A stretch of 64,000 bases of DNA. It comes from JAQIBY01 sp963676165. Lineage in GTDB: Bacteria > Bacteroidota > Bacteroidia > Bacteroidales > ML635J-15. Shown in pieces: positions 18,612 to 28,133 of this stretch. The stretch's first letter is position 1. Each line of letters opens with the position of its first letter. Position numbers and translations under genes: made by a program. Location: positions 3,224,001 to 3,288,000 of the forward strand of contig OY781043.1 in NCBI GenBank assembly GCA_963676165.1, written 5' to 3'. The notes under the pieces are model-generated. The model had not been told where the DNA came from and did not search any database. It was given only the letters and a program-made list of their open reading frames with translations.

Positions 18612-19574
18612 TTATTTTTTTGAGTCAACAAAATTAGTATTAAAATATTTTATAATAAAATCTTTATCCATTTTGAGTTGCGTAGTCAAATCATCAAGGC
18701 TATCAAATTGTTTCTCGTCACGAATTCGTTTCAGAAATTTCAATTCCACTTCAGCATCGTACAATTCTAAATCATGATTAGGAATGTGAACTTCCAGAAA
18801 CAAGCTTTTGACTTTCTCTTTGATGGTTGGACGATATCCTACATTCATCATAGCTTGATAATCCACACCTTGATATCTCAACAACACCGCATATACACCG
18901 ACAGCGGGAATAATTTTCTCAGCTGCATTTACTCGAATATTGGCTGTAGGAAAACCTATCTTACGACCTATTTGATTTCCGGGGACAATTTTCCCCACCA
19001 ATGTATAATTGTATCCCAACATCTGATTCGCATAATCCAAACGGCCTTGAGATAAGGCTTCCCTTATTAATGTGGAACTTACCTTGTCACCAAAAGGAGA
19101 TATCCGATAGAAACCAATATCCATAGCTTGCATTTGATTTTCCAAAGGAGCTTCATCTTTCACAGGACGACCAAACCGATTATTGAAACCCATTGCAACA
19201 GCTCTCACATCAACGCCTTGATCTTTCAACATGTTTACAAAATCAACCGCTGTATTACTCAACAATTCCCGATTTGTATTGAGAAGTAAGTAATTTGGAA
19301 CTCCCAAAGCTTCTAATCGTTTGGTTTTTTCATCAACACTTGTCAAACACTGGAAATCTAAATCGTATAGGAATTTTCGAGGATGAGGATACATCCCTAT
19401 CAACACAGGTTCTAAATTCAAATCTTTTGACAGTTCAAGAAAAGCCTTTAAAAAGTGTTGATGTCCTCGATGTAAGCCATCAAACATACCTACAGTGATG
19501 ATAACAGGCTTACCAGAAAAATCGGAAATAATATGTGAATGCAATAAAGCCATTGGAGATTGAACAAATTTCAA
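18612..19574 (-). CDS. ribF: Bifunctional riboflavin kinase/FAD synthetase
   Basis: RibF phosphorylates riboflavin to FMN and adenylates FMN to FAD. The 320-residue protein has an N-terminal nucleotidyltransferase domain (GMFDGLHRGHQHFL near residue 28; later STLIREALSQG) and a C-terminal kinase domain with GRKIGFPTANI near residue 205 and the Glu of FLEVHIPNHDLELYD. No FMN riboswitch is visible in the 48-nt gap to the divergent lipoprotein gene. Confidence 0.96.
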   Translation of the reverse strand: MKFVQSPMALLHSHIISDFSGKPVIITVGMFDGLHRGHQHFLKAFLELSKDLNLEPVLIGMYPHPRKFLYDLDFQCLTSVDEKTKRLEALGVPNYLLLNTNRELLSNTAVDFVNMLKDQGVDVRAVAMGFNNRFGRPVKDEAPLENQMQAMDIGFYRISPFGDKVSSTLIREALSQGRLDYANQMLGYNYTLVGKIVPGNQIGRKIGFPTANIRVNAAEKIIPAVGVYAVLLRYQGVDYQAMMNVGYRPTIKEKVKSLFLEVHIPNHDLELYDAEVELKFLKRIRDEKQFDSLDDLTTQLKMDKDFIIKYFNTNFVDSKK

Positions 19575-19622
19575 ATTAAATAGTTTACTTTAATTACCAA
19601 ATTAAAAACAGTTTTCAAAGCT

Positions 19623-20825
19623 ATGAAAAAATTCATGATTCCATTTGTGATACTTAGTTTTCTTCTAGTATCATCCTGTAACAAAGAGAAAAACGACAAT
19701 TCTGATGACAATGCCGTTCCTGTATTAACGGTTAAAGGCACAATTAGCTCTGCAGAAAACCAAACGCTAAAATTCCAAAAACTTAGTCCGAGTCGTTTAA
19801 TTCCAATCGATTCTGTTGTTTTGGATGCAGAAGGGAAATTCGAATTCTCACATGCGAGTTCTGTCACAGATTTTTATCGCTTAGTTCTGAATAACAGTTT
19901 CGTTTTTCTAATTGTCAAGCCCGGTGAAAGTATTAACCTAACCACCGAAGGTCCATTTATTAGTAGAGACTACACATTGGAAGGCTCTCCAGAATCGAAA
20001 CTAGCAATGGATATGAATGCACATCTTGTAAAATCTGCAGATGCCTTGCAAGCGATGAATAAACGCTATCAGGAAGAAAGCCAGAAAACGGGAGTCAATA
20101 TTGAAGCATTGTACAATGAAATTAACGAAGAAGCAAATCAACTGTTCGAAGGTGATAAAGCATACCTCAAAGCGCTTATTGAAGAAAATAACACATCACT
20201 TTTTATTTATTTAGCGCTTTATCAAACTCTAGGAAACAATCCTATTTTTAGCTTCCCTGAAGATGAGGAAATGTTTGATTATGTCTTAGCACAACTTCAG
20301 GAGCATCATCCGGAATCAAGTTATACCCAAAGTCTGAAGTCTGACCTAAGCAAAATGCGTATGCAAGCTGAGCAAGAAATGTCAGCACAACAAGGAGGAT
20401 TGAATATTGGCGACATCGCTCCAAACATTGTTATGGAAACACCTGAAGGTGAAGTAAAATCATTGCATGACTTACGTGGAAAATATGTTCTACTAGACTT
20501 TTGGGCAGCTTGGTGCAGACCTTGTCGCATGGAAAATCCAAATATTCTTGCAGATTACAATAAGTACAAGTCAGATAATTTTACTATTTTTCAGGTATCT
20601 TTGGATAAAACGCATGCTGATTGGGTAAAAGGCATTCAGGATGACAATTTATCTCAGTGGACTCACGTTAGTGATTTACAATACTGGAATAATGAAGCTG
20701 CAAGAATGTATGGAGTTCAATCCATCCCAGCGAGCTTTTTATTGGATCCAGAAGGAAAAATTATTGCAAAAAACCTAAGAGGACCAGCACTTGGATCGAA
20801 ACTACAAGAAATATTTGGGCATTAA
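19623..20825 (+). CDS. TlpA-like thioredoxin-fold lipoprotein
   Basis: A 400-residue envelope protein with lipoprotein signal (FLLVSSCNKEK), an N-terminal beta-rich DUF4369-like domain (residues ~35-120), a helical linker and a C-terminal AhpC/TSA-type thioredoxin domain with WAAWCRPCRMENPNI, active Cys pair near residue 298, and the cis-Pro loop SIPASFLLD. These proteins reduce disulfides in periplasmic or surface partners. The usual Bacteroidota arrangement, N-terminal DUF4369 plus thioredoxin, fits. The following gene overlaps its end by 35 nt. Confidence 0.88.
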   Translation: MKKFMIPFVILSFLLVSSCNKEKNDNSDDNAVPVLTVKGTISSAENQTLKFQKLSPSRLIPIDSVVLDAEGKFEFSHASSVTDFYRLVLNNSFVFLIVKPGESINLTTEGPFISRDYTLEGSPESKLAMDMNAHLVKSADALQAMNKRYQEESQKTGVNIEALYNEINEEANQLFEGDKAYLKALIEENNTSLFIYLALYQTLGNNPIFSFPEDEEMFDYVLAQLQEHHPESSYTQSLKSDLSKMRMQAEQEMSAQQGGLNIGDIAPNIVMETPEGEVKSLHDLRGKYVLLDFWAAWCRPCRMENPNILADYNKYKSDNFTIFQVSLDKTHADWVKGIQDDNLSQWTHVSDLQYWNNEAARMYGVQSIPASFLLDPEGKIIAKNLRGPALGSKLQEIFGH

Positions 20826-23703
20826 ACTGCTTACCCTACTTCTGCTAACAGTATTTTCTGTTCAAGCACAAGTAGAGAATCAATATTTTCAACAAAAAGT
20901 AGATAACTTTATTAGTGTATCTCTCGACGACAGCACTCACAGTCTGCGTGGAGAGATTCGCATTTTATACCATAACAACTCACCTGACACACTGCATAGC
21001 ATTTGGTTTCACCTCTACCCTAATGCTTACAAAAACCAAAGCACAGCCTTTGCGTTACAGAAACGAGAAATGCAGCAAACTGACTTTTTCTTTTCAAAAA
21101 GTGTAGACAGAGGCTATATTGACAGCTTAGCGTTTACAATAGATGGCGAAGATGCATTGTTGTTATCGCACGAGAAACATATTGATATTGCAGAACTCAA
21201 GCTCAATGCGGGTTTAGTTCCAGGTGATAGCCTTCTTATTCACACCCCATTTTATGTTAAATTGCCTTATGTCTTTTCTCGCTTGGGACATATTGATCAA
21301 TCGTATTACATCACACAATGGTTCCCAAAACCGGCAGTATATGACAAGCATGGTTGGCATGCTTTTCCGTATCTAGACATGGGAGAATTTTATTCAGAAT
21401 TTGGTGATTACGAGGTGTACATTACACTTCCCTCAAATTATAGAGTTGCGGCGAGTGGTCAATTACAAAATAAAGATGAACGAGAGTGGCTAATCATGCT
21501 TCCTGATGCAAAAACAGATGAATTCCCAGAATCATCTAACGAGAAAAAGACACTGCATTTTAAGGCCCATAATGTTCACGATTTTGCTTGGTTTGCAGAT
21601 AAACGTTTTTGTGTAAGGCATGAAAGATACAATGAGGACAAAGAAATTTGGACATTTTTTCTTCCTGAATCAAAACAATACTGGGTATCAACAACAAAGA
21701 CTATCCGCCAAACCCTTGATTTCTATACGAAAGAAATTGGCGAACTTCCCTACCCCTCAATTTCTGCCGTGCAAGGACGATTAGGTATAGGTGGTGGAAT
21801 GGAATATCCGGGAGTAACAATTATTAGCCATGAAGCACGTGGAATTATACTGGAAAATGTTGTAATGCACGAAGTTGGACACAATTGGTTTTATGGCGTT
21901 CTCGGATTTAACGAACGCAGATACCCATGGTTGGATGAAGGACTAAACTCCTACTACGAACACAAATACATGCAAACCTATCATCCTGAACTTCGAGGGA
22001 ATGATGGGTTGTTTCCTTTTGCAGGAAGGACATGGAATAAAACCCCGAATAACCTAAGTGCAGAACTCTATTATTTACTCAGTCAAAGCCTAGGCTCTGA
22101 TCAATCACCAAACCTTCCTTCCAATGAATTCGAAATGATAAATTATTTCAGTTTATCATACAAAAAGACAGTTGCAGGTTTCTACCATTTACAGCATGGA
22201 TTGGGAGAAAAAAAGATGCAACACATTATGCAATCATTTTATCAGGAATGGAAAAACAAACATCCCGGACCGAATGATTTACGCCATTATTTTGAGAAGG
22301 AAAGCGGCAAAAATTTGGATTGGTTTTTTGATGGGTTTATAGGCAGTACTGAGTATTCAGACTACAGTATAAAGTCCTATAAAAAAGACGAGATCGTTCT
22401 AAAAAACAGAGGAAATATTCCAGCTCCACTCAGTCTAAAAGTTAAGGACAGCACTATTTATATTGATGGTTTCACAGGCAAAAAAAGCATTTCCTTTCCC
22501 AATTTAGAAAAAGGAGATGTAATACAAATCGATCCCGATTATCAAATGCTTGAACACAACCGTCTAAACAACAATTATCAGCTTGGAGCATTCCCAAAAT
22601 CAGACAAAATTACGTTTCGCTTTCTTGGAGGGATAAATGATTTTGACAATCGCAACATTTACATTGCACCAGTTCCAGCATTTAACACTGTCAATGGATT
22701 TATGCCAGGACTATTTTTCAGCAACAGTTTCCTCCCAGTTAAAACCTTTGAATACCGCATAATGCCATTGTATGGTGTAAAAACCAACACATTAGCAGGA
22801 ACAGCTCAACTTGATTTTCGTCACTGGACAAACCAATCTGACTGGCTCAAAGGTATTCATGTATCCTCTTACACAAAAAGTTTTGGGCTGACAGAATCTG
22901 TGTATTTCATTAAGTCCGAACAAAGTTTAAATTTGGAATTTCAACCATGGAAACACAATCAGAAACTAAATGTTGACTTCAAGTTCATTTCAGCCAGTGT
23001 AAGCACACAAGCCCCAAAACATTACCAACAGATATCATTCTGTTACGAAGAGTATAAACCCCCATATCCGTTTAAAATTGAGTTAAATGCTGAACATGGG
23101 AAAGCCTACTATAAATTTTGGTTAGAAAGCAATATGCATGTCCCTTACACTCAATCTTTGGGTTTAGATATTCGATTATTTGCCGGAAGTTTACATTATT
23201 ACGATTTTGACAATTACCCCAACAATGTAAATTTCAGACTTGCAGGGACAAGCACAAATTCAGACTATTTGTATGAACTGACACTTTTGAATCGATCTGC
23301 CACAATGAATAGTCCTGAATTTCTTGGCGCCAGACAGTTTGTACCAGATCAAGGCGGTTTTGTTTTGTACACTCCGATAAGCAGTCACAATCAAATTGTG
23401 AGCTTAAATCTTAGCTCGGCAACAATGTTTAAATTTTTACGCATCTATGCCAACTTTGCAAGCTTTCCAGGACTATACGACACTGATTTTTACGAGGCAA
23501 ACATTTTGTTTGAAAGCGGTATAGAGCTTCAAATATTTAAAGATATACTGGAAATCTATTTCCCTGTAGCTGCGACAAAATCCCTTGAAAAAATCAATGA
23601 AAACATTTACTCTTCAACATACTTTGAAAGAGTTCGTTTTCGTTTATCTTTGGACCTTGTAAATCCTTGGGATTTGCGTTTTAAAAGCCATCTATTATTT
23701 TGA
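20791..23703 (+). CDS. Secreted M1-family metallopeptidase
   Basis: A 970-residue gluzincin aminopeptidase homologue. The zinc motif HEVGHNW sits near residue 360 with the downstream Glu in WLDEGLNSYYEHKY, and the substrate-binding GGMEYPG motif lies ahead of it, so the active site is complete. The signal peptide (IKLLTLLLLTVFSVQAQ) points to export. There is no ATG in position; the TTG at 20791 is the best start and makes an unusual 35-nt overlap with the previous gene. The C-terminal 400 residues are beta-rich with no named domain. Confidence 0.88.
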   Translation: MDRNYKKYLGIKLLTLLLLTVFSVQAQVENQYFQQKVDNFISVSLDDSTHSLRGEIRILYHNNSPDTLHSIWFHLYPNAYKNQSTAFALQKREMQQTDFFFSKSVDRGYIDSLAFTIDGEDALLLSHEKHIDIAELKLNAGLVPGDSLLIHTPFYVKLPYVFSRLGHIDQSYYITQWFPKPAVYDKHGWHAFPYLDMGEFYSEFGDYEVYITLPSNYRVAASGQLQNKDEREWLIMLPDAKTDEFPESSNEKKTLHFKAHNVHDFAWFADKRFCVRHERYNEDKEIWTFFLPESKQYWVSTTKTIRQTLDFYTKEIGELPYPSISAVQGRLGIGGGMEYPGVTIISHEARGIILENVVMHEVGHNWFYGVLGFNERRYPWLDEGLNSYYEHKYMQTYHPELRGNDGLFPFAGRTWNKTPNNLSAELYYLLSQSLGSDQSPNLPSNEFEMINYFSLSYKKTVAGFYHLQHGLGEKKMQHIMQSFYQEWKNKHPGPNDLRHYFEKESGKNLDWFFDGFIGSTEYSDYSIKSYKKDEIVLKNRGNIPAPLSLKVKDSTIYIDGFTGKKSISFPNLEKGDVIQIDPDYQMLEHNRLNNNYQLGAFPKSDKITFRFLGGINDFDNRNIYIAPVPAFNTVNGFMPGLFFSNSFLPVKTFEYRIMPLYGVKTNTLAGTAQLDFRHWTNQSDWLKGIHVSSYTKSFGLTESVYFIKSEQSLNLEFQPWKHNQKLNVDFKFISASVSTQAPKHYQQISFCYEEYKPPYPFKIELNAEHGKAYYKFWLESNMHVPYTQSLGLDIRLFAGSLHYYDFDNYPNNVNFRLAGTSTNSDYLYELTLLNRSATMNSPEFLGARQFVPDQGGFVLYTPISSHNQIVSLNLSSATMFKFLRIYANFASFPGLYDTDFYEANILFESGIELQIFKDILEIYFPVAATKSLEKINENIYSSTYFERVRFRLSLDLVNPWDLRFKSHLLF

Positions 23704-24449
23704 CAAAAAAGAAAACATACTTCATTTCAGATATCCATCTTGGGAGTCCAAATTTTGAGGAAAGTCTCAAAAGAGAAAAGCTACTCGTACAATGGCTAGA
23801 AGAGAAACAAAAAGACGCTGAGGCATTTTACTTTTTAGGTGATGTTTTTGATTTTTGGTTTGAATACAAACATGTTGTTCCTCGGGGATTTACACGTTTT
23901 CTTGGTACAATTTCCAAACTTACTGACTCTGGAACTCCTGTGTATTTTTTCACAGGGAATCATGACATCTGGGTATTTGATTATCTACCGACAGAAACAG
24001 GTGTTAAAGTCATCAAAAAAGAAACTCGCATTGACATCAAAAATAAATCATTCTACCTCGCACATGGAGATGGTTTAGGTCCATACGATAAAAAATACAA
24101 TTTACTTAAAAAAATCTTTACAAATAAGTTTCTGCAATGGTGCTTTAAACGCATTCATCCTAATTTTTCAGTGGCTTTTGCATACAGGTGGAGTAAATAC
24201 AGCAGAGGACAACACAAATACCCAAAGCAGCTAGAATTGGAAAAAGAATGGCTTGTTAAACATGCAAGAGAAGTCATGAAGGATGATACACCGGATTTCT
24301 TTGTTTTTGGACACAGACATATCCCAATTCATAAAAAGTTAGATGACAAGACTGAATTCATCAATCTTGGTGATTGGCTTGTCAATTTTACATATGGAGT
24401 ATTTGATGGAGAAAGCTTTAGCTTAAAGCACTACAAAGACGAGCTGTAA
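23700..24449 (+). CDS. lpxH: UDP-2,3-diacylglucosamine diphosphatase, LpxH type
   Basis: LpxH cleaves UDP-2,3-diacylglucosamine to lipid X in lipid A synthesis. The 249-residue protein has the calcineurin-like metal motifs: DIHLG (residue 10), GDVFDFWFEY, GNHDIW, AHGDG and GHRHIP near residue 200. It starts with TTG in a TTGA overlap with the stop of the M1 peptidase gene, indicating coupling. The related LpxH2/phosphoesterase families cannot be fully excluded, but the FDFWFEY motif favours LpxH. Confidence 0.85.
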   Translation: MTKKKTYFISDIHLGSPNFEESLKREKLLVQWLEEKQKDAEAFYFLGDVFDFWFEYKHVVPRGFTRFLGTISKLTDSGTPVYFFTGNHDIWVFDYLPTETGVKVIKKETRIDIKNKSFYLAHGDGLGPYDKKYNLLKKIFTNKFLQWCFKRIHPNFSVAFAYRWSKYSRGQHKYPKQLELEKEWLVKHAREVMKDDTPDFFVFGHRHIPIHKKLDDKTEFINLGDWLVNFTYGVFDGESFSLKHYKDEL

Positions 24450-25192
24450 AACTTTCCTGTGTGAATTTCACCACTGATTTCTGACTTCAATTGATAAATA
24501 TAAATTCCTTGTTTAAGTGGCAATACCACGGGTATTTTTTGATTCATCCGGGAGTGATAGACTTCTCTCCCATCCACAGAATAAATGGACAAATTATAAT
24601 CCTGAAAAACCGTATTAACCAAATTTAGAGTTCCATTAGAATACATAACTTCAGGAGTAATGATTTCCACATCATCTACAGAAACCATTTCAAGGCATGC
24701 ATTGGTAGCAAGCGGTACATTACTCGAAGCATAGTCTCTATAAACTCCATCTGGACAAATCACAAAATAAAAAGGCGTGTACGTTATCCCCATTAAATCC
24801 ACAACAGAATCTTGTTCATTCAGGTTCCAAAGCGGATACTCAGGATGTTCCATTTCCGGATTAATATTATCGGGAAAACCTTCTACATCCTCATAGGTAG
24901 AAAAGTCTGCGATTTCAATCCCCCATACAACAACATTTTCTTCGTTATAGCCATAATCTTGATACCATTCATTTGCATAAGGTATACCATAAGCACAGGA
25001 CTCACAACCAATGGAAAAGATCACTAAAATCGCAGTCTTTCCCTGATCCAAAATATCTTCATACAAATATTGTGTTTCACCAAACTTATCGGTTAAGCCA
25101 AAATCGGAAGCAACACTAACTTTCTGTGCATTCAAATGACCGCCAATTAGCAGCACAAAAGCAATCAGGACGAGGTATTTTATTTGTTTCAT
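24431..25192 (-). CDS. T9SS-exported thioredoxin-like protein
   Basis: A 253-residue protein with signal peptide (LVLIAFVLLIGGHLNAQ), a thioredoxin-like domain with CESC near residue 64 in IFSIGCESCAYG and a cis-Pro-like TYTPFYFVI, and a C-terminal T9SS type A sorting domain (NLSIYSVDGREVYHSRM, then GIYIYQLKSEISG). It would therefore act as a thiol protein at the cell surface. It converges on lpxH and the two coding regions overlap by 19 nt at their 3' ends. Confidence 0.8.
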   Translation of the reverse strand: MKQIKYLVLIAFVLLIGGHLNAQKVSVASDFGLTDKFGETQYLYEDILDQGKTAILVIFSIGCESCAYGIPYANEWYQDYGYNEENVVVWGIEIADFSTYEDVEGFPDNINPEMEHPEYPLWNLNEQDSVVDLMGITYTPFYFVICPDGVYRDYASSNVPLATNACLEMVSVDDVEIITPEVMYSNGTLNLVNTVFQDYNLSIYSVDGREVYHSRMNQKIPVVLPLKQGIYIYQLKSEISGEIHTGKFYSSSL

Positions 25193-25209
25193 GTTGTAAA
25201 TTTAATAAA

Positions 25210-25238
25210 AAAGGGATCCCAATTTGAGGAATCCCTTT
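25210..25238 (-). terminator. Intrinsic terminator after hppA
   Basis: AAAGGGAT (25210-25217) pairs with ATCCCTTT (25231-25238), extended by CC/GG beyond one mismatch. On the minus strand six Ts follow. Confidence 0.75.
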
Positions 25239-25267
25239 CTAAACTAGCGTATTTTATTTAGAATACC

Positions 25268-27682
25268 TTATTTCTTAATACGTTGTCCGTAGAAAGAACG
25301 GTAAACGAAAATCAATCCAATCAATAAGAAAACTAAACCGATAATTTGTGCGGTTGATTGTTTTCCATGGTTAATCATTTCAACAGAAATTTCAGCTGCA
25401 AGCAGTCCAAAGAGTGTTGAAAATTTAATGATAGGGTTCAATGCCACAGAAGTTGTATCTTTGTAAGGATCACCAACAGTATCACCAACAACAGTTGCTT
25501 CATGAAGTGGAGTGTTTTTCTCTTTCATATCAACTTCAACCACTTTCTTAGCATTATCCCAAGCTCCACCAGCATTTGCCATATACAATGCCTGGAACAA
25601 TCCAAACACAGCAATAGAGATCAGATAAGCCACAAAGAAGTTAGGATCTAAAAATGCAAACGCAAGCGTGAGAGTAAGCAAGACAATAAAGATGTTCCAC
25701 ATACCAGTTTGAGCGTATTTAGTACAGATTTTCACAACCTCAACTGAGTCTTTTGGATCTGCTTCATCTTTATCCAGTTTGATGTTTTTCTTAATAAACT
25801 CAACAGCACGATATGCACCTGTAGTTACAGCTTGCATAGAAGCCCCAGAGAACCAATAAACTACAGCACCACCGGCAATAAATCCAAGAATAACAGGAGC
25901 ATCAGTCAATGAGATGGCCAACAGTCCGAATTTCTGAAGCACAAGAATGATAGAGAAAATCATTGTTGTTGCACCAATGACAGCAGTACCAATCAAAACT
26001 GGTTTTGCAGTCGCTTTGAATGTGTTACCAGCAGAATCATTATCTTCCAAGAAATGCTTTCCTTTTACAAAGTCAGGTTTGAAGCCATAATCTCTTTCAA
26101 TTTCTTCCTCAATACCATCAATATGCTCGATACGTGACAATTCAAATACAGATTGAGCATTATCAGTCACTGGACCATAAGAATCAACTGCAATTGTAAC
26201 AGGTCCCATTCCTAAGAAACCAAAAGCAACCAGACCAAAAGCAAAAATGGAAGGATAATTCATAAATTCATCCAAGCCTTGTCCTGAAATAAAATATGCA
26301 ACAAACATCAGAGCCGCAATTAAAATACCTTTCCAAAAGGCAGAAAAATTACCGGCAACCATCCCAGATAGAATATTTAAGGAAGCACCACCTTCTTGAG
26401 AAGCTTTAACAACCTCTTTCACGTGACGTGATTTTGAAGATGTAAATGCTTTTGTCAGTTCAGGAATCAATGCCGCAGCTAATGTCCCAACAGAAATAAT
26501 TGTTGCTAATTTCCACCACAAACCATTTCCTGCATCACCACCTAAACCATCAATTGTATTAAGCATGAAATAAGATACTGCGTAAGTTGCAGCAATAGAA
26601 ATCAAAGAAGAAATCCAAACCAATGAAGTTAATGGATTTTCAAAATTGAATTTATCAGCATTTTTATATTTTGCTGAAGAAATCATATTATTAATTCCGT
26701 ATGCAATGACAGAAGTCACAAGCATCATCAAACGCATAACAAAAATCCAAACGATAAATGAAGCTTGGAACTCAACGTTTAAAACACCAAGAATGATGAA
26801 AGAAATCAGAGCAACACCAGTTACACCATAAGTTTCAAAACCATCAGCAGTAGGACCAACAGAGTCACCAGCATTGTCACCGGTACAATCAGCAATAACA
26901 CCAGGGTTACGTGGATCATCTTCACCAATATTGAAAACAATCTTCATCAAGTCAGCTCCGATATCAGCAATTTTAGTAAAGATACCACCAGCAATACGTA
27001 AAGCTGATGCACCTAGTGATTCCCCAATAGCAAATCCAATAAAACAAGCTCCAGCAAGTTCACCAGGAACAAACAATAAAATAGCAAGCATCATCAAAAG
27101 CTCAACAGTAATTAGCAATACACCAACACTCATCCCTGCTTGCAATGGAATATTGACAACATTCCAGGGTTTTGCTCTCAGTGATGCAAAGGAAGTTCTC
27201 GCATTCGCCAATGTATTAATGCGAATACCGAACCAAGCAACAGAATAAGAACCAACAATACCAAGGATGGTCCAAATTAAGACATTGGATACAAATCCAA
27301 AAGGAGTCTTCAAACCAGATGCAACAGCTTCAGGTTCACTTAAAAATCCAAAGTAAAAAGCAATCACAGCACCAATAATTGCCAATAAAATCAGCAAGAA
27401 TTTTCCCTGTTGCAACAAGTAAGTACTACTTGTTTTGTAAATTACTTTTGCAATGTCCAGCATAGATTTATGGGCTTTCATTTTGCGAATTCTAGCAAAC
27501 TGCCATAAACCAAATGCAAAACCAAATGCAACAATAAGTAATCCCCACATGAGAATACTGTGACCATCTCCAAGAGCAGATTGACTTGTGCTCAAATCAG
27601 GCACTTTAAGATCTGCTTCACTCGCCATTGACATTAATGGTAATGCAATGATAGCCATCAAGGCATAAAAGCGTTTCTTCAT
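25268..27682 (-). CDS. hppA: Membrane pyrophosphatase (ion-translocating)
   Basis: An integral membrane pump that couples pyrophosphate hydrolysis to Na+ and/or H+ export. The 804-residue protein has about 16 membrane helices and the catalytic motifs ADIGADLMK, DDPRNPGVIADCTGDNAGD and GGAWDNAKK. The helix segment GNFSAFWKG carries Ala where K+-dependent enzymes do, so I infer K+-dependence; the ion cannot be decided from these motifs. An N-terminal signal-like helix is normal for the family. It is monocistronic: own promoter upstream, terminator downstream. Confidence 0.95.
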   Translation of the reverse strand: MKKRFYALMAIIALPLMSMASEADLKVPDLSTSQSALGDGHSILMWGLLIVAFGFAFGLWQFARIRKMKAHKSMLDIAKVIYKTSSTYLLQQGKFLLILLAIIGAVIAFYFGFLSEPEAVASGLKTPFGFVSNVLIWTILGIVGSYSVAWFGIRINTLANARTSFASLRAKPWNVVNIPLQAGMSVGVLLITVELLMMLAILLFVPGELAGACFIGFAIGESLGASALRIAGGIFTKIADIGADLMKIVFNIGEDDPRNPGVIADCTGDNAGDSVGPTADGFETYGVTGVALISFIILGVLNVEFQASFIVWIFVMRLMMLVTSVIAYGINNMISSAKYKNADKFNFENPLTSLVWISSLISIAATYAVSYFMLNTIDGLGGDAGNGLWWKLATIISVGTLAAALIPELTKAFTSSKSRHVKEVVKASQEGGASLNILSGMVAGNFSAFWKGILIAALMFVAYFISGQGLDEFMNYPSIFAFGLVAFGFLGMGPVTIAVDSYGPVTDNAQSVFELSRIEHIDGIEEEIERDYGFKPDFVKGKHFLEDNDSAGNTFKATAKPVLIGTAVIGATTMIFSIILVLQKFGLLAISLTDAPVILGFIAGGAVVYWFSGASMQAVTTGAYRAVEFIKKNIKLDKDEADPKDSVEVVKICTKYAQTGMWNIFIVLLTLTLAFAFLDPNFFVAYLISIAVFGLFQALYMANAGGAWDNAKKVVEVDMKEKNTPLHEATVVGDTVGDPYKDTTSVALNPIIKFSTLFGLLAAEISVEMINHGKQSTAQIIGLVFLLIGLIFVYRSFYGQRIKK

Positions 27683-27793
27683 AGTTTTTGTATTTAGTAT
27701 TATTATTTTATTTATTCTTTCTTAATCTATTTGGCCATGCTTTCATCCACATCAACTATTCACAAGGACGAAGCCATTGACATTTTGAACCGT

Positions 27794-27825
27794 CAAAAAT
27801 ATCTGTTATAAAACATAAAAACAAA
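27794..27825 (-). promoter_or_regulatory. Predicted hppA promoter
   Basis: Minus strand TTTG (27822-27825), 20 nt, TATTTTTG (27794-27801): an exact consensus match. Start of transcription near 27787, giving a leader of about 105 nt. Confidence 0.6.
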
Positions 27826-28086
27826 CAAAATCATAAAAATTTGTGCTTTATTTACTTGATTATCTGATTAATATATTAATTTTGTAAGCTGCACAGAAGT
27901 TTTTCACCTAAAATAACTTGCATTTTCAATCAATAGATTTAAGATTTGTTCACTCCACCGTCTGATTTCCAGACAGTTCAATTATCATATTACTGCCAAA
28001 GTCAAGCGTTTCATGTGATTATAAATTACCATGTGTTATTTAGAACAAGGTAAGTTCGGGATCAAGCAATACAAGTTCGAAAAAAA
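27826..28086. other. Intergenic stretch without recognisable gene
   Basis: AT-rich sequence between the hppA promoter and the clpX terminator. I see no open frame, tRNA or obvious structured element. Confidence 0.6.
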
Positions 28087-28110
28087 CAGCCATTCAAAAC
28101 TGAATGGCTG
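28087..28110 (-). terminator. Intrinsic terminator of the tig-clpP-clpX operon
   Basis: CAGCCATTCA (28087-28096), loop AAAC, TGAATGGCTG (28101-28110); on the minus strand the stem runs into seven Ts. Confidence 0.9.
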
Positions 28111-28133
28111 ATTACATATTTTTACTCAATTGA

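Noticed and set aside
18607..19622. FMN or SAH riboswitch for ribF or ahcY
   Set aside because: The ribF-ahcY gap is 5 nt and the region upstream of ribF is only 48 nt with no conserved riboswitch core.
25268..25300. hppA truncated at its 3' end
   Set aside because: The terminal helix and basic tail (YGQRIKK) are present and a terminator follows; the 804-residue length is normal for this subgroup.
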